This document shows positions 17,512-24,704 of a DNA stretch of 64,000 bases, piece after piece. Made by a program: the position numbers and the translations under genes. The stretch is from JBBIQV01 sp964555285 (GTDB taxonomy: Bacteria; Nitrospirota; Nitrospiria; Nitrospirales; Nitrospiraceae). The stretch's first letter is position 1; every line of letters starts with the position of its first letter. The stretch lies in assembly GCA_964555285.1 (NCBI GenBank), contig CAZKRM010000008.1, forward strand, positions 44,192-108,191, given 5' to 3'. The notes beneath the pieces are model-generated. The model was given only the letters and a program-made list of their open reading frames with translations. It searched no databases and was not told the origin of the DNA.

Positions 17512-17628
17512 TTGCAATAGGGAAATACGGTCTTCTGCTGGATAGCCGTGGAGAAGTGCCATCTCGGTGACGCTGTTCTGCCGGTGCTCCCTGAGCCAGG
17601 GTACTTCTTCCAGCGGGTCCGCCGTGAC

Positions 17629-17823
17629 GGTGATATCCGCCGCCCAGACGTGATTGGGACGTGAGATCGCTAGATCGCGCAAGAGAGAGGGGTAGACCCG
17701 ATGGGCCGGGTGTCGTTGGCTGGTGCGGGGCGTGCGATACACGGCCGTGATCTCCATGCGCCTCATCAGGGTGGCCACATGGCGCCGTCCGACTCCATGG
17801 CCCTCGCGCCGGAGTTCATCTCT
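17629..17823 (-). pseudogene. IS3-family transposase (OrfB) fragment
   Basis: About 65 codons read GVGRRHVATLMRRMEI, then a YPSLLRDLAISRPNHVW stretch and AADIT, the segment of IS3/IS150-type OrfB leading into the first catalytic Asp of the DDE domain. The frame then passes into unrelated sequence and the rest is missing. It is inactive. Confidence 0.65.
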
Positions 17824-17842
17824 TGGGATAGCAGACGTTTGA

Positions 17843-17902
17843 ACGCCGTCCTTGGACAACCATTTGGACAACCAATCGGGCAAAAATGCCGAAAATGCCT
17901 AA
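17843..17902 (+). pseudogene. Possible C-terminal tail of a lost tyrosine integrase
   Basis: One plus-strand frame reads LDNHLDNQSGKNAENA and stops 60 bp before the att copy beside tRNA-Phe. Polar tails of this sort are common at the ends of tRNA-targeting integrases, and the place and direction fit. It is too short to assign firmly. Confidence 0.25.
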
Positions 17903-17963
17903 AAACTAGGCAGGCAAGGGGTATGCCGAGATGCGGGAATTGTCTAATTCTATGAAGGGTATA

Positions 17964-18039
17964 TGGTGCCGAGGGACAGAATCGAACTGTCGACACCAGC
18001 CTTTTCAGGGCTGTGCTCTACCAACTGAGCTACCTCGGC
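17964..18039 (-). tRNA. tRNA-Phe (GAA)
   Basis: The 76-nt minus-strand sequence folds as a cloverleaf: acceptor GCCGAGG/CCTCGGC, D arm GCTC/GAGC, anticodon stem CAGCC/GGCTG with loop CTGAAAA (anticodon GAA), T arm GACAG TTCGATT CTGTC, discriminator A and an encoded CCA. It is intact although it served as an integration site: the island lies on its 3' side and the 3' sequence was restored by the element. Confidence 0.97.
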
Positions 18040-18224
18040 ACGGAGACGAAAGCTACACGGCGAGTGGTTCTGTCTACAGGATCAGACAACCAAAATCAAG
18101 CTGCCAGAAAGTGTCGGATGCTGGTATCCTCTTTCGAAAAAGGATCGCACAGGTCCCGGATCGAGCAAGCTTCTGTTTGCTTCCAATCAAGTCAGACTTC
18201 CGAATCACAGCACAAGATACCGGC

Positions 18225-18278
18225 GGCACCTATCCGCTCGCCTCGATGACGATAAGGCCTAGAATAGGCTCGCGGTCG
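18225..18278. repeat. Copy A of the serS-tail repeat, beside tRNA-Ser(GCU)
   Basis: 54 bp that match the reverse complement of 20538-20591 at 48 positions. Copy C at 20538 covers the last codons and stop of serS. Copy A starts its end 14 bp from the tRNA-Ser 3' end. Confidence 0.7.
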
Positions 18279-18291
18279 AGCAAGGTCTGTT

Positions 18292-18384
18292 TGGCGGAGA
18301 GGGCGGGATTTGAACCCGCGACAAGGCTTTTGGCCCTGTGACGGTTTAGCAAACCGTTGCCTTCGGCCACTCGGCCACCTCTCC
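18292..18384 (-). tRNA. tRNA-Ser (GCU)
   Basis: 93 nt including CCA. Acceptor GGAGAGG/CCTCTCC, discriminator G, anticodon stem ACGGT/ACCGT with loop TTGCTAA giving anticodon GCT, a long class II variable arm, and T arm CGGGTTCAAATCCCG. The long variable arm and anticodon identify serine. Confidence 0.96.
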
Positions 18385-18631
18385 GCGCAGTCTATTCAGA
18401 TTTCGCGAGCGGTGAAAATTTCTCGGGTGTTCTCAATCTAGACGGATGTGTACCTCACTATTTTGAAGTGAGGGGCGATCTTACATCAGAGGAAGAGAGG
18501 CGTACAAGAGATTCCACGTGTTTTGTCAGCGTAGGGGGGTAATCGAGAGCCCTATGCAAACCGCAGTACTAGGTGCCGGGTTGCAAAGAGTCGCAGGGCA
18601 GGGCCCCTCTTCCTTCTTTAATGGGAAGGAG

Positions 18632-18985
18632 TCAGGCTGCTTTGTCCGGTCCCCACTGCAGGTCAGCCAAGAGACGGCGTTGGATGTGCAGCATTCCCCC
18701 TGACAGGGTACGAAACCGTTGAAGGACAGAAGCGCTCCATTCTTGACAGGGATCGATTGTCCTGCTGTTCGTCGGGACGCATGAAATGGTATCGTGATCG
18801 CGATGGACGCGCTCTGAGACGGCGATCCGATCCCTCGCTGTCTCGTGCCGTAACTCCATATGAACGGGACGAATGACCCCGCTGGCAGCCATAAGCTGCA
18901 GCGCCTTCAATTTGGCTCGTGCTCGCCTCTTCCGCGTGCGCCATTGTGCCCAAACCGGCATCCCATCGAGTTGTGTGTTCGTCAT
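18632..18985 (-). CDS. Hypothetical protein, 117 aa
   Basis: Supported by GGAGG eight bases before ATG 18985. The protein starts MTNTQLDGMPVWAQW and continues with a basic stretch RTRKRRARAKLKAL; the rest is polar with no recognisable motif, membrane segment or signal peptide. I do not recognise a family. It is on the same strand as the zinc-ribbon-like gene to its right and the tRNAs to its left; nothing links them functionally. Confidence 0.5.
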   Translation of the reverse strand: MTNTQLDGMPVWAQWRTRKRRARAKLKALQLMAASGVIRPVHMELRHETARDRIAVSERVHRDHDTISCVPTNSRTIDPCQEWSASVLQRFRTLSGGMLHIQRRLLADLQWGPDKAA

Positions 18986-19136
18986 TGGTAGTTCCTCCAG
19001 AAAAGTGAGCAGGATTTAGAGAAGAACCTCCGGTAGTTCTCGCCTCGCTCAGAAAACCCGTGAAACGGAATCGGCTCGCAACGAGAGCAGGGCTCCCGCT
19101 CAGGAGCTCTTCATTCAATAGCCTGCGAGGACTGTC

Positions 19137-19337
19137 TTACATCCAGAGAATGCGGCCCAGCTCCTCGTCAAGCTCTCTGGGTTTCTGGCACCGGCTGCAG
19201 CGGGCGAAGAGTCCGCCAGAGTCAGGGGTAAGGTTGCATCGGAGGACCAATTGGTATTTGTGTCCGCCGCAGAAGGGGCACGCTTTCCCCCTTAGGTCTC
19301 GTTTGATGGCCCCGATTTTTCCAACCTGCTTGTGCAT
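19137..19337 (-). CDS. Small zinc-ribbon-like protein, 66 aa
   Basis: Starts at ATG 19337, preceded by GGGAGG six bases upstream. It has CPFC near residue 19 and CSRC near residue 49, a CXXC...CXXC pair suited to one zinc ion, with GGHKYQLVLRC between. An upstream extension of the frame (to 19571) has no ribosome-binding site and low-complexity content, so I reject it. Function is unknown; such small ribbons often bind nucleic acid or protein partners. Confidence 0.65.
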   Translation of the reverse strand: MHKQVGKIGAIKRDLRGKACPFCGGHKYQLVLRCNLTPDSGGLFARCSRCQKPRELDEELGRILWM

Positions 19338-19736
19338 GATGCCTCCCTTCGCTGGTACCGGTTTGAGCCGGTGGTGGACCAAAGTCTGTGTTACGTCTCT
19401 CTGAGAGCCTCTCTGCGCTTCTATCAATGCACGATAAGCCAACCCCAACCGTGTGAAAATACCGACAAGGTAGGTGTCAGCGTGCTCAAAAGGAGGGGCC
19501 ACCCATTCCTCAAATGGGTGAAGCGAGGGAACTTCTCCTCGATGCGCCAAAGGGGATGGTTGGACTATCAACGGGATAGAGTGACGCTGAAATCGTCTAC
19601 TGAGCAGAGAGACGGATGGGCTGCCTGGATGGATGGTTCGGAGGGCCTTCAGTATCCTATCTGCACAGCCTGAGGCCCGCTAGTCGGCTAGATCGGCTAG
19701 AGTGGATATTGTGAGGAACGTCAGTGAAAACGAGGG
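19338..19736. other. Intergenic stretch without a recognised gene
   Basis: About 400 bp between the zinc-ribbon gene start and the response regulator stop. Several short frames cross it, but none has a ribosome-binding site or a recognisable motif. A small direct repeat TCGGCTAGA occurs around 19685-19701. Confidence 0.5.
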
Positions 19737-20144
19737 CTAGAGGGCAGACTGTTTGACCCGAAGTTCATGCAGTCGAACGGCGACCCGAACTTTCTCGAGG
19801 ATTTTTTCCCGCGAAGAGGGCTTGCGCAGCCAATCGGTCACGCCCTGCTGAATGAGGACTTCAGTCAGCACAAAGTCGGTGGCTCCGCTCAGAATGATGA
19901 TCGGGACCATTGGATAGGCGGTCTTGAAGTGGGCGATCAGCTTCGACCCATCCGTGCCGGGCATCTCAAGATCACTCAGTAACGCATTCACGTTGCCCGC
20001 ATTGTCATCCGTGCCCATCAGCTTGATGGCTTCATCTCCATTCCCAGCCAGCACGACATCGTAGCCGGCTCGGTTCAGGATGATGCGCACGGTTTCTCGG
20101 ATGGTGATGTCGTCATCGACGACCAACACGCGGCCCAGTGACAA
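19737..20144 (-). CDS. Single-domain response regulator (CheY-like)
   Basis: 135 residues with a full receiver domain: acidic pocket D10-D12, phosphoacceptor Asp58 in LLSDLEMPG, Ser86 in IIILSGA and the conserved Lys108 in RKPS. There is no output domain, so it acts by protein contact or phosphotransfer. The start is TTG 20144, with GGAGG six bases upstream. No histidine kinase lies nearby, so it is an orphan here. Confidence 0.88.
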   Translation of the reverse strand: MSLGRVLVVDDDITIRETVRIILNRAGYDVVLAGNGDEAIKLMGTDDNAGNVNALLSDLEMPGTDGSKLIAHFKTAYPMVPIIILSGATDFVLTEVLIQQGVTDWLRKPSSREKILEKVRVAVRLHELRVKQSAL

Positions 20145-20287
20145 GGTCTGCCTCCGAGTAACTGTTCAACTCGGTTTGAGGTGTCTTTCCCGTCTACAAG
20201 AACCATTCGATGGAGTTATCCCGTCGGCGTAACTGATAAGCTTCGGGTCGAGCAAGCTTGGTATGGAAAAAGCACTCAAACACTTGA

Positions 20288-20341
20288 GGTGCTTATCCGT
20301 CTGACTCAATGACGATAAGACGATAGAGAGTCCGACGGGTC
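20288..20341. repeat. Copy B of the serS-tail repeat
   Basis: Shares TATCCG and CTCAATGACGATAAG blocks with copy A (18225) in the same orientation; it is more diverged in its second half. It lies 15 bp from the 3' end of tRNA-Ser(UGA). Confidence 0.5.
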
Positions 20342-20356
20342 AACCGAAGGTTGGTA

Positions 20357-20446
20357 TGGCGGAGGGGGTGGGATTTGAACCCACGGTCCAGTTGCCCGGA
20401 CTCCGGTTTTCAAGACCGGCACGTTCGGCCACTCCGTCACCCCTCC
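20357..20446 (-). tRNA. tRNA-Ser (UGA)
   Basis: 90 nt including CCA. Acceptor GGAGGGG/CCCCTCC, discriminator G, anticodon stem CCGGT/ACCGG with loop CTTGAAA giving anticodon TGA, class II long variable arm, T arm TGGGTTCAAATCCCA. It lies 102 bp downstream of serS on the same strand. Confidence 0.96.
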
Positions 20447-20537
20447 ATACCAAGCTTGCTCGACCCGGAGGCTATACGATTGCTCTTGCCGACGGGATAG
20501 AAACCACTGGTTTGTTTTTCACTTCTATAGCTTGCCC

Positions 20538-20591
20538 CGACCGCGAGCCTATTTTAGGTCATATCGTGATTGAGGCGAGCGGATAAGTGCC
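20538..20591. repeat. Copy C of the repeat, overlapping the serS 3' end
   Basis: Covers the last 13 codons, the stop (20549-20551) and 11 bp beyond serS. It is inverted relative to copies A and B and identical to A at 48 of 54 positions. Confidence 0.7.
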
Positions 20592-21856
20592 ACTCCACCC
20601 ATATATGGTCTTAGCGCCTCTGGAATCAAGACCGACCCATCCGGCTGCTGATAATTCTCCAGGACGGCGACGAGAGTGCGCCCAACGGCCAGGCCCGAAC
20701 CGTTGAGGGTATGGACGAAATCGGCTTTCGCATCTTTCTTGCCGCCGGCCGGGCGATACTTGATGTTGGCGCGACGGGACTGAAACGCCTCGAAATTACT
20801 GCACGACGAGATCTCCCGATAGAGGTTCTGCGAGGGCAGCCACACTTCGATGTCGTACGTTTTCGCGGCCGAGAATCCCAAGTCTCCGGTGCAGAGCGTC
20901 ACAACACGGTACGGGAGGCCAAGATGCTGTAGAATCGTTTCGGCATGGCCGGTCAGGCGTTCCAACTCGTCATACGAGCGACCCGGCGTGGTAAAGGCGA
21001 CCAGTTCCACCTTATTGAACTGGTGAAGCCGGATCAAGCCACGCGTATCTTTGCCGTAGGACCCCGCTTCCCGTCTGAAGCAGGGCGTGTAGGCCGTGTA
21101 TCGAATCGGGAGTTCGTCCTCATCGAGGATCTCCTCGCGATGAAGATTCGTCACCGGCACCTCGGCTGTAGGGATGAGGAAGTAGTCTTCATCGCGGAGC
21201 CGAAACAGGTCCTCTTCAAACTTCGGGAGCTGTCCCGTGCCTGTCATAGCAGCTCGGTTCACGAGGACCGGCGGCAGCACTTCGCGATAGCCATGCCGGC
21301 TCGTATGGAGATCCAGCATGTAATTGATCAGGGCGCGTTCCAACCGGGCTCCAAGCCCGGTGAGAACGGCAAAACGCGCTCCGGCAATTTTGGCGGCACG
21401 GTCGAAATCCAAAATGCCAAGAGCCTCGCCGATGTCCCAATGGGAGCGAGGCATTCCGGTGATCGTCGGAGGGACGCCCCACCGGCGAACCTCCACGTTC
21501 TCACTGCTGTCTCGTCCTGCCGGTACGGAAGCGTGGGGGAGGTTCGGAATGCGCAAAGCCAGGTCCCTTGCCCGCTCTTCCAATCCGCGCAGTTCCTCGT
21601 CCATGGTCTTGATACGATCGCCCAAGGCCTTCATAGCGGCCATCGCTTCGTCCGCCGGCTGTTTCGCGTGCTTGAGCTGCGCGACTTCGTCCGATCCCTT
21701 CTTGAGCTGATGGCGAAGCTGTTCGACTTGGGTGGTTAGGCCGCGGCGCTCTTCGATCAACTTGCGGAGGTCATCCCACGCCACGTCGCTGCCACGCGGT
21801 CCAAGCTGCGCCCGAACCGCGTCTAGATGCTCTCGCAGGTAGCGTAGATCGTACAT
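20549..21856 (-). CDS. serS: Seryl-tRNA synthetase
   Basis: 435 residues, normal family length. The N-terminal ~100 residues form the antiparallel coiled-coil arm that grips the long variable arm of tRNA-Ser. Class II motif 2 is CFRREAGSYGKDTRG and motif 3 includes the LAVGRTLVAVLENYQ stretch. It charges tRNA-Ser with serine (and tRNA-Sec if present) in the cytoplasm. Two tRNA-Ser genes lie just downstream on the same strand. The C-terminus (ALIRSPQSRYDLK) lies inside a 54-bp repeat present elsewhere in the window. Confidence 0.97.
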   Translation of the reverse strand: MYDLRYLREHLDAVRAQLGPRGSDVAWDDLRKLIEERRGLTTQVEQLRHQLKKGSDEVAQLKHAKQPADEAMAAMKALGDRIKTMDEELRGLEERARDLALRIPNLPHASVPAGRDSSENVEVRRWGVPPTITGMPRSHWDIGEALGILDFDRAAKIAGARFAVLTGLGARLERALINYMLDLHTSRHGYREVLPPVLVNRAAMTGTGQLPKFEEDLFRLRDEDYFLIPTAEVPVTNLHREEILDEDELPIRYTAYTPCFRREAGSYGKDTRGLIRLHQFNKVELVAFTTPGRSYDELERLTGHAETILQHLGLPYRVVTLCTGDLGFSAAKTYDIEVWLPSQNLYREISSCSNFEAFQSRRANIKYRPAGGKKDAKADFVHTLNGSGLAVGRTLVAVLENYQQPDGSVLIPEALRPYMGGVALIRSPQSRYDLK

Positions 21857-22006
21857 GATCGGTGTGAAGTCGAGAGGCGTCGAAATCTAACACCTGGTCC
21901 TGGGTTAGTCAATCAAACGCCGCGGCCTCTCGCTCGCCGGCGGCGAGACCGGCACGGTATGCCGTCCGGTTGACAAGGCCGGCTGTCGAGAGGGAGCATA
22001 CGATCT

Positions 22007-23026
22007 ATGCGGGCTATCGCCAATCCTCCCAATCCCTTTGAGTCCCAGCATCGTGAGCTGTTGGAGCCGGCTTCGGTGGCCAGGCTCGTGGTGCATGAGG
22101 ATGCCACCCGTGAGATCCTGAGTCGCAATGACAGTCCCGACTTGCCCTTCCGCTGGAGCCTGAATCCCTATCGCGGGTGTTTCCATGCCTGCGCCTATTG
22201 TTATGCTCGCCCGTCGCACGAGTATTGGGGATTCGGGGCGGGAACGGACTTCGACAGCCAGATCGTCGTGAAAAAAGATGCCCCGCTGCTGTTGCGCCGC
22301 GCGTTCGATCAGTCGTCCTGGCAGGGAGAGTGGATCGTCTTCTCCGGTAACACAGACTGCTACCAGCCGCTGGAAGCCTCCTACGGCTTAACGCGCGCCT
22401 GTCTCGAAGTATGCGCCGAATACCGGAATCCCGCCGGCATCATCACCAAGGGAGCGCTGGTGCTCCGCGATCGCGATGTGCTCGCGCGTTTGCGCGAAGA
22501 AGCAAGGGTCCGCGTGTTGTTCAGCATTCCCTTTGCGGCCGACGAGATGGCCAGGAAGGTCGAGCCGCACGCGCCGTCCACCACCAAGCGGTTCGAGGCG
22601 ATGAAAGCGCTGGCCGAGGCCGGCATTCCGACAGGCATCTCGATCGCGCCGATTATTCCCGGTCTGAACGACGGCGACATCCCGGACCTGCTCGTGCGGG
22701 CGCGCGAGGCCGGCGCTCACACGGCCGCGTTCATCCTGCTCCGTCTTTCCGGCAGTGTCGAGCCGGTGTTCGTCGAACGGATGAAGGAGGCCTTTCCCGA
22801 TCGATGGGCCAAAATCGTCAACCGGATTCGGGAGGTGCGCGGAGGCAAGATGTCGGAAGGCGAGTTTTTCGCACGGCACCGGGGAACCGGTACCTATTGG
22901 AACATGATCGAGCAACTGTTCGAGGTGGCGCGGCGCAAAGCCGGATTTTCGGATGAGAATGACGAACCGAGCCAGGTTCCGTCAACGTTCCGGCGGCCCG
23001 GTGTCGAGCAAGGGGTCTTGTTCTGA
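22007..23026 (+). CDS. PA0069-type radical SAM protein (SPL-like)
   Basis: 339 residues. The [4Fe-4S] motif is CFHACAYCYA (CX3CX2C) within LNPYRGC, followed by GFGAGTDFDSQIVVK, the hallmark of the PA0069 family, relatives of spore photoproduct lyase. GNTDCYQPLE and ITKGALVLRD are also typical. Function is unknown; radical chemistry on nucleic acid or a small substrate is likely from the fold. ATG 22007 has AGGGAG ten bases upstream. The rhodanese gene follows 12 bp later, so the pair is probably an operon. Confidence 0.88.
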   Translation: MRAIANPPNPFESQHRELLEPASVARLVVHEDATREILSRNDSPDLPFRWSLNPYRGCFHACAYCYARPSHEYWGFGAGTDFDSQIVVKKDAPLLLRRAFDQSSWQGEWIVFSGNTDCYQPLEASYGLTRACLEVCAEYRNPAGIITKGALVLRDRDVLARLREEARVRVLFSIPFAADEMARKVEPHAPSTTKRFEAMKALAEAGIPTGISIAPIIPGLNDGDIPDLLVRAREAGAHTAAFILLRLSGSVEPVFVERMKEAFPDRWAKIVNRIREVRGGKMSEGEFFARHRGTGTYWNMIEQLFEVARRKAGFSDENDEPSQVPSTFRRPGVEQGVLF

Positions 23027-23037
23027 AAGGAGGCGGC

Positions 23038-23418
23038 ATGAAGCACAATCCGGGGTTCTTGAGATTAGTCGAACAGGCCAAACAGCGCGTCAAGGAATGC
23101 ACGGTAGCAGAGGTGAAGGCGAGGCTCGATCGGGGCGAACGGTTCGATTTTCTTGACGTGCGGGAAGACAACGAATTTGCCAAAGACCATGCGCAGGGAG
23201 CCAGGCATCTGGGCAAGGGAGTGATCGAGCGCGATATCGAGACGGTGATTCCCCAGAAACGGGATCAGATCGTCCTCTATTGCGGGGGAGGCTTTCGCTC
23301 GGCTTTGGCGGCTGATGCGTTGCGGCAGATGGGCTACACGAATGTGCTCTCGATGGACGGCGGGATCAGGGCCTGGCGGGAAGCGGGATACCCGATAGAG
23401 ACGGGGAGTTGTCCGTAA
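23038..23418 (+). CDS. Rhodanese-like sulfurtransferase
   Basis: 126 residues, one rhodanese domain. The active loop is YCGGGFRS with the catalytic-type Cys, preceded by FDFLDVRE and followed by the MDGGIRAWREAGYP end motif. Single-domain rhodaneses carry persulfide sulfur to acceptors in the cytoplasm. AAAGGAGG lies just upstream of the ATG. Co-transcription with the radical SAM gene could mean sulfur or Fe-S supply, but this is speculative. Confidence 0.9.
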   Translation: MKHNPGFLRLVEQAKQRVKECTVAEVKARLDRGERFDFLDVREDNEFAKDHAQGARHLGKGVIERDIETVIPQKRDQIVLYCGGGFRSALAADALRQMGYTNVLSMDGGIRAWREAGYPIETGSCP

Positions 23419-23494
23419 CAATTTCGGCACGATCAATTGACCGCACGGTGCCGGTTCGCGAGCGTTGAACCGACACCGCGCGGTGAGAAATTGT
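23418..23494. terminator. Long hairpin between convergent genes
   Basis: Nested arms: ACAATTTC (23418-23425) with GAAATTGT (23487-23494), ACCGC with GCGGT, and GGTGCCGGTTC with GAACCGACACC (one mismatch). It separates the convergent rhodanese and Skp-like genes and probably terminates both; the T-rich outer stem serves either direction. Confidence 0.65.
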
Positions 23495-23512
23495 TGTGAG
23501 GAAGGACCGGGG

Positions 23513-24073
23513 CTACTTGTTGACGCGATCGAATTCCTTGATCACCTGGTCGGTTAGATCGATCGTGTCCTTGCTGTAGATGACGATCTTGACCGTGGCT
23601 TCGCTGCCTTTATCGACGACGAGCGCGAAGCCGCTCTTCTCGGCCACCGTTTGAGTGGCCGTCGCAATACGCTTCATGTAGTCGTCGATCAGTTCCTTTT
23701 GTTTGCCCTGTAACTCCTGGTTAAACTCCTGGGCGCGTTTCTGGTAATCCTGGATCTTCGCGCGGAACTTCGTCTCCTCGTCCTTCTTTTCCGAGTCGCT
23801 CAACTTCGCGCTGCCCTCTTTGAGCGTCTTCTCTCTCGTCCGCAGTTCCTCTTCATCGCGCGCGAGGAGTTTCTGCCGGGTCGAGACATATTCGCGCAAG
23901 CCGTCCAGCGCCCGCTTCCCGGCCTTGGATTTTTCCAGGACCGCCTGCGGATCGATGACGCCCATCTTGAACGACTCGGCGGCGTAACTGGCCGCGGAAG
24001 CCGCTGCGAACAACGAGAGTGAGAGAGCGACGAAGGCCAGGTGGCGGAGGGCCCGCGCGCGTACGCTAGTCAT
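23513..24073 (-). CDS. OmpH/Skp-like periplasmic chaperone
   Basis: 186 residues. An N-terminal signal peptide (hydrophobic run LAFVALSLSLFAAASAASYA) is followed by FKMGVIDPQAVLEKS, typical of Skp, then long charged helices (the tentacles). Skp trimers carry unfolded outer-membrane proteins through the periplasm to BAM. ATG 24073 is chosen because GGAG lies eight bases upstream; the in-frame ATG 24079 is too close to it. It stands alone, not beside bamA or lpxD. Confidence 0.8.
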   Translation of the reverse strand: MTSVRARALRHLAFVALSLSLFAAASAASYAAESFKMGVIDPQAVLEKSKAGKRALDGLREYVSTRQKLLARDEEELRTREKTLKEGSAKLSDSEKKDEETKFRAKIQDYQKRAQEFNQELQGKQKELIDDYMKRIATATQTVAEKSGFALVVDKGSEATVKIVIYSKDTIDLTDQVIKEFDRVNK

Positions 24074-24283
24074 GTCCATGACTCCTTTCCAGATTGGAAG
24101 ACCGTAAGGGGGACCTGTAAAAAACCTTGCGAGAATAGCGTTGGTGTGGGTCTGTGTCAAGCACAGTGCTGGGGGTGCTGGGGGGGAGGCAGGGGTGAAT
24201 TGACTTTGAGAGGCCTCGTCCGATACGAAGGGCGTGGACGGCGTGCTCGATCGACCGGTGTGCGGGAACGAAGAGGAGATGGC

Positions 24284-24685
24284 ATGAATCCTGAGGAACG
24301 GGCGGCGCATCAGCAGTTTGTCAGGGCCCTTCAACATGAGCCATTGGTTTGCGGACGGGCACCCTGCCCGGGCCCGGTCGAGACGACGGACCTCTCGCAG
24401 TTCCGCGATCGGGTCAAGGTGTTCGAGGCACACTGCCAAACTTGCGGCTGGAAGACGCGAATCACTGGTCGGGAACAGCCGACGCCGTCTTGGGACGATG
24501 CCGCGCTGTTGATGATGGCGGGCGAGCATCTCATGCATCAGCAGCCACTGTGCCCCTTCGACGAGACGCCGGTGGTGTTTCTCTCCTTGCCCAATCCGAG
24601 GCGGAAGGCACGCTATCGACTCTCATGTTTCTATTGCGGCCGGCAGGCAGAGATGGGATGGCCGCCACCGGAAGCGAGGAGGTGA
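24284..24685 (+). CDS. Hypothetical cysteine-rich protein, 133 aa
   Basis: Start ATG 24284 with GAGGAG upstream. It contains several CXXC-like pairs (CGRAPC, HCQTC, LCPF, CFYC) spread over the chain, suggesting one or two zinc sites. No known family comes to mind and there is no signal peptide. The reading frame extends further upstream (to 24041) without a ribosome-binding site. Its neighbours on both sides are on the opposite strand, so it is transcribed alone. Confidence 0.6.
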   Translation: MNPEERAAHQQFVRALQHEPLVCGRAPCPGPVETTDLSQFRDRVKVFEAHCQTCGWKTRITGREQPTPSWDDAALLMMAGEHLMHQQPLCPFDETPVVFLSLPNPRRKARYRLSCFYCGRQAEMGWPPPEARR

Positions 24686-24704
24686 GGAAGGTCTGGGGGA
24701 GGGA

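Larger units (their letters stand above)
15286..18009. mobile_element. Decayed integrative island in tRNA-Phe, bounded by 47-bp direct repeats
   Basis: Positions 15286-15332 and 17963-18009 are identical over 47 bp. The right copy is the 3' part of the intact tRNA-Phe gene (CCA end through anticodon loop); the left copy continues into unrelated DNA. This is the footprint of site-specific integration by a tyrosine recombinase at a tRNA 3' end. The 2.6 kb between holds a truncated nucleotidyltransferase gene with its partner, an intact AAA/DUF4143 ATPase, an IS3 transposase fragment and a possible integrase tail, but no complete integrase. Positions 15333-15655 hold no gene that I can recognise. 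Confidence 0.75.
20244..20467. repeat. 23-bp inverted repeats bracketing tRNA-Ser(UGA)
   Basis: The segment 20244-20266 (CGGGTCGAGCAAGCTTGG, then TATGG) and its exact reverse complement at 20445-20467 enclose tRNA-Ser and repeat copy B. A second pair, ATCCCGTCGGC near 20217-20227 and its complement near 20485, extends the symmetry. Confidence 0.75.

Noticed and set aside
17931..18341. 136-codon plus-strand frame
   Set aside because: It runs across the intact tRNA-Phe gene and into tRNA-Ser.
22007..23026. Spore photoproduct lyase
   Set aside because: The LNPYRGC...GFGAGTDFD pattern fits the PA0069-type relatives, and no other sporulation gene is present.
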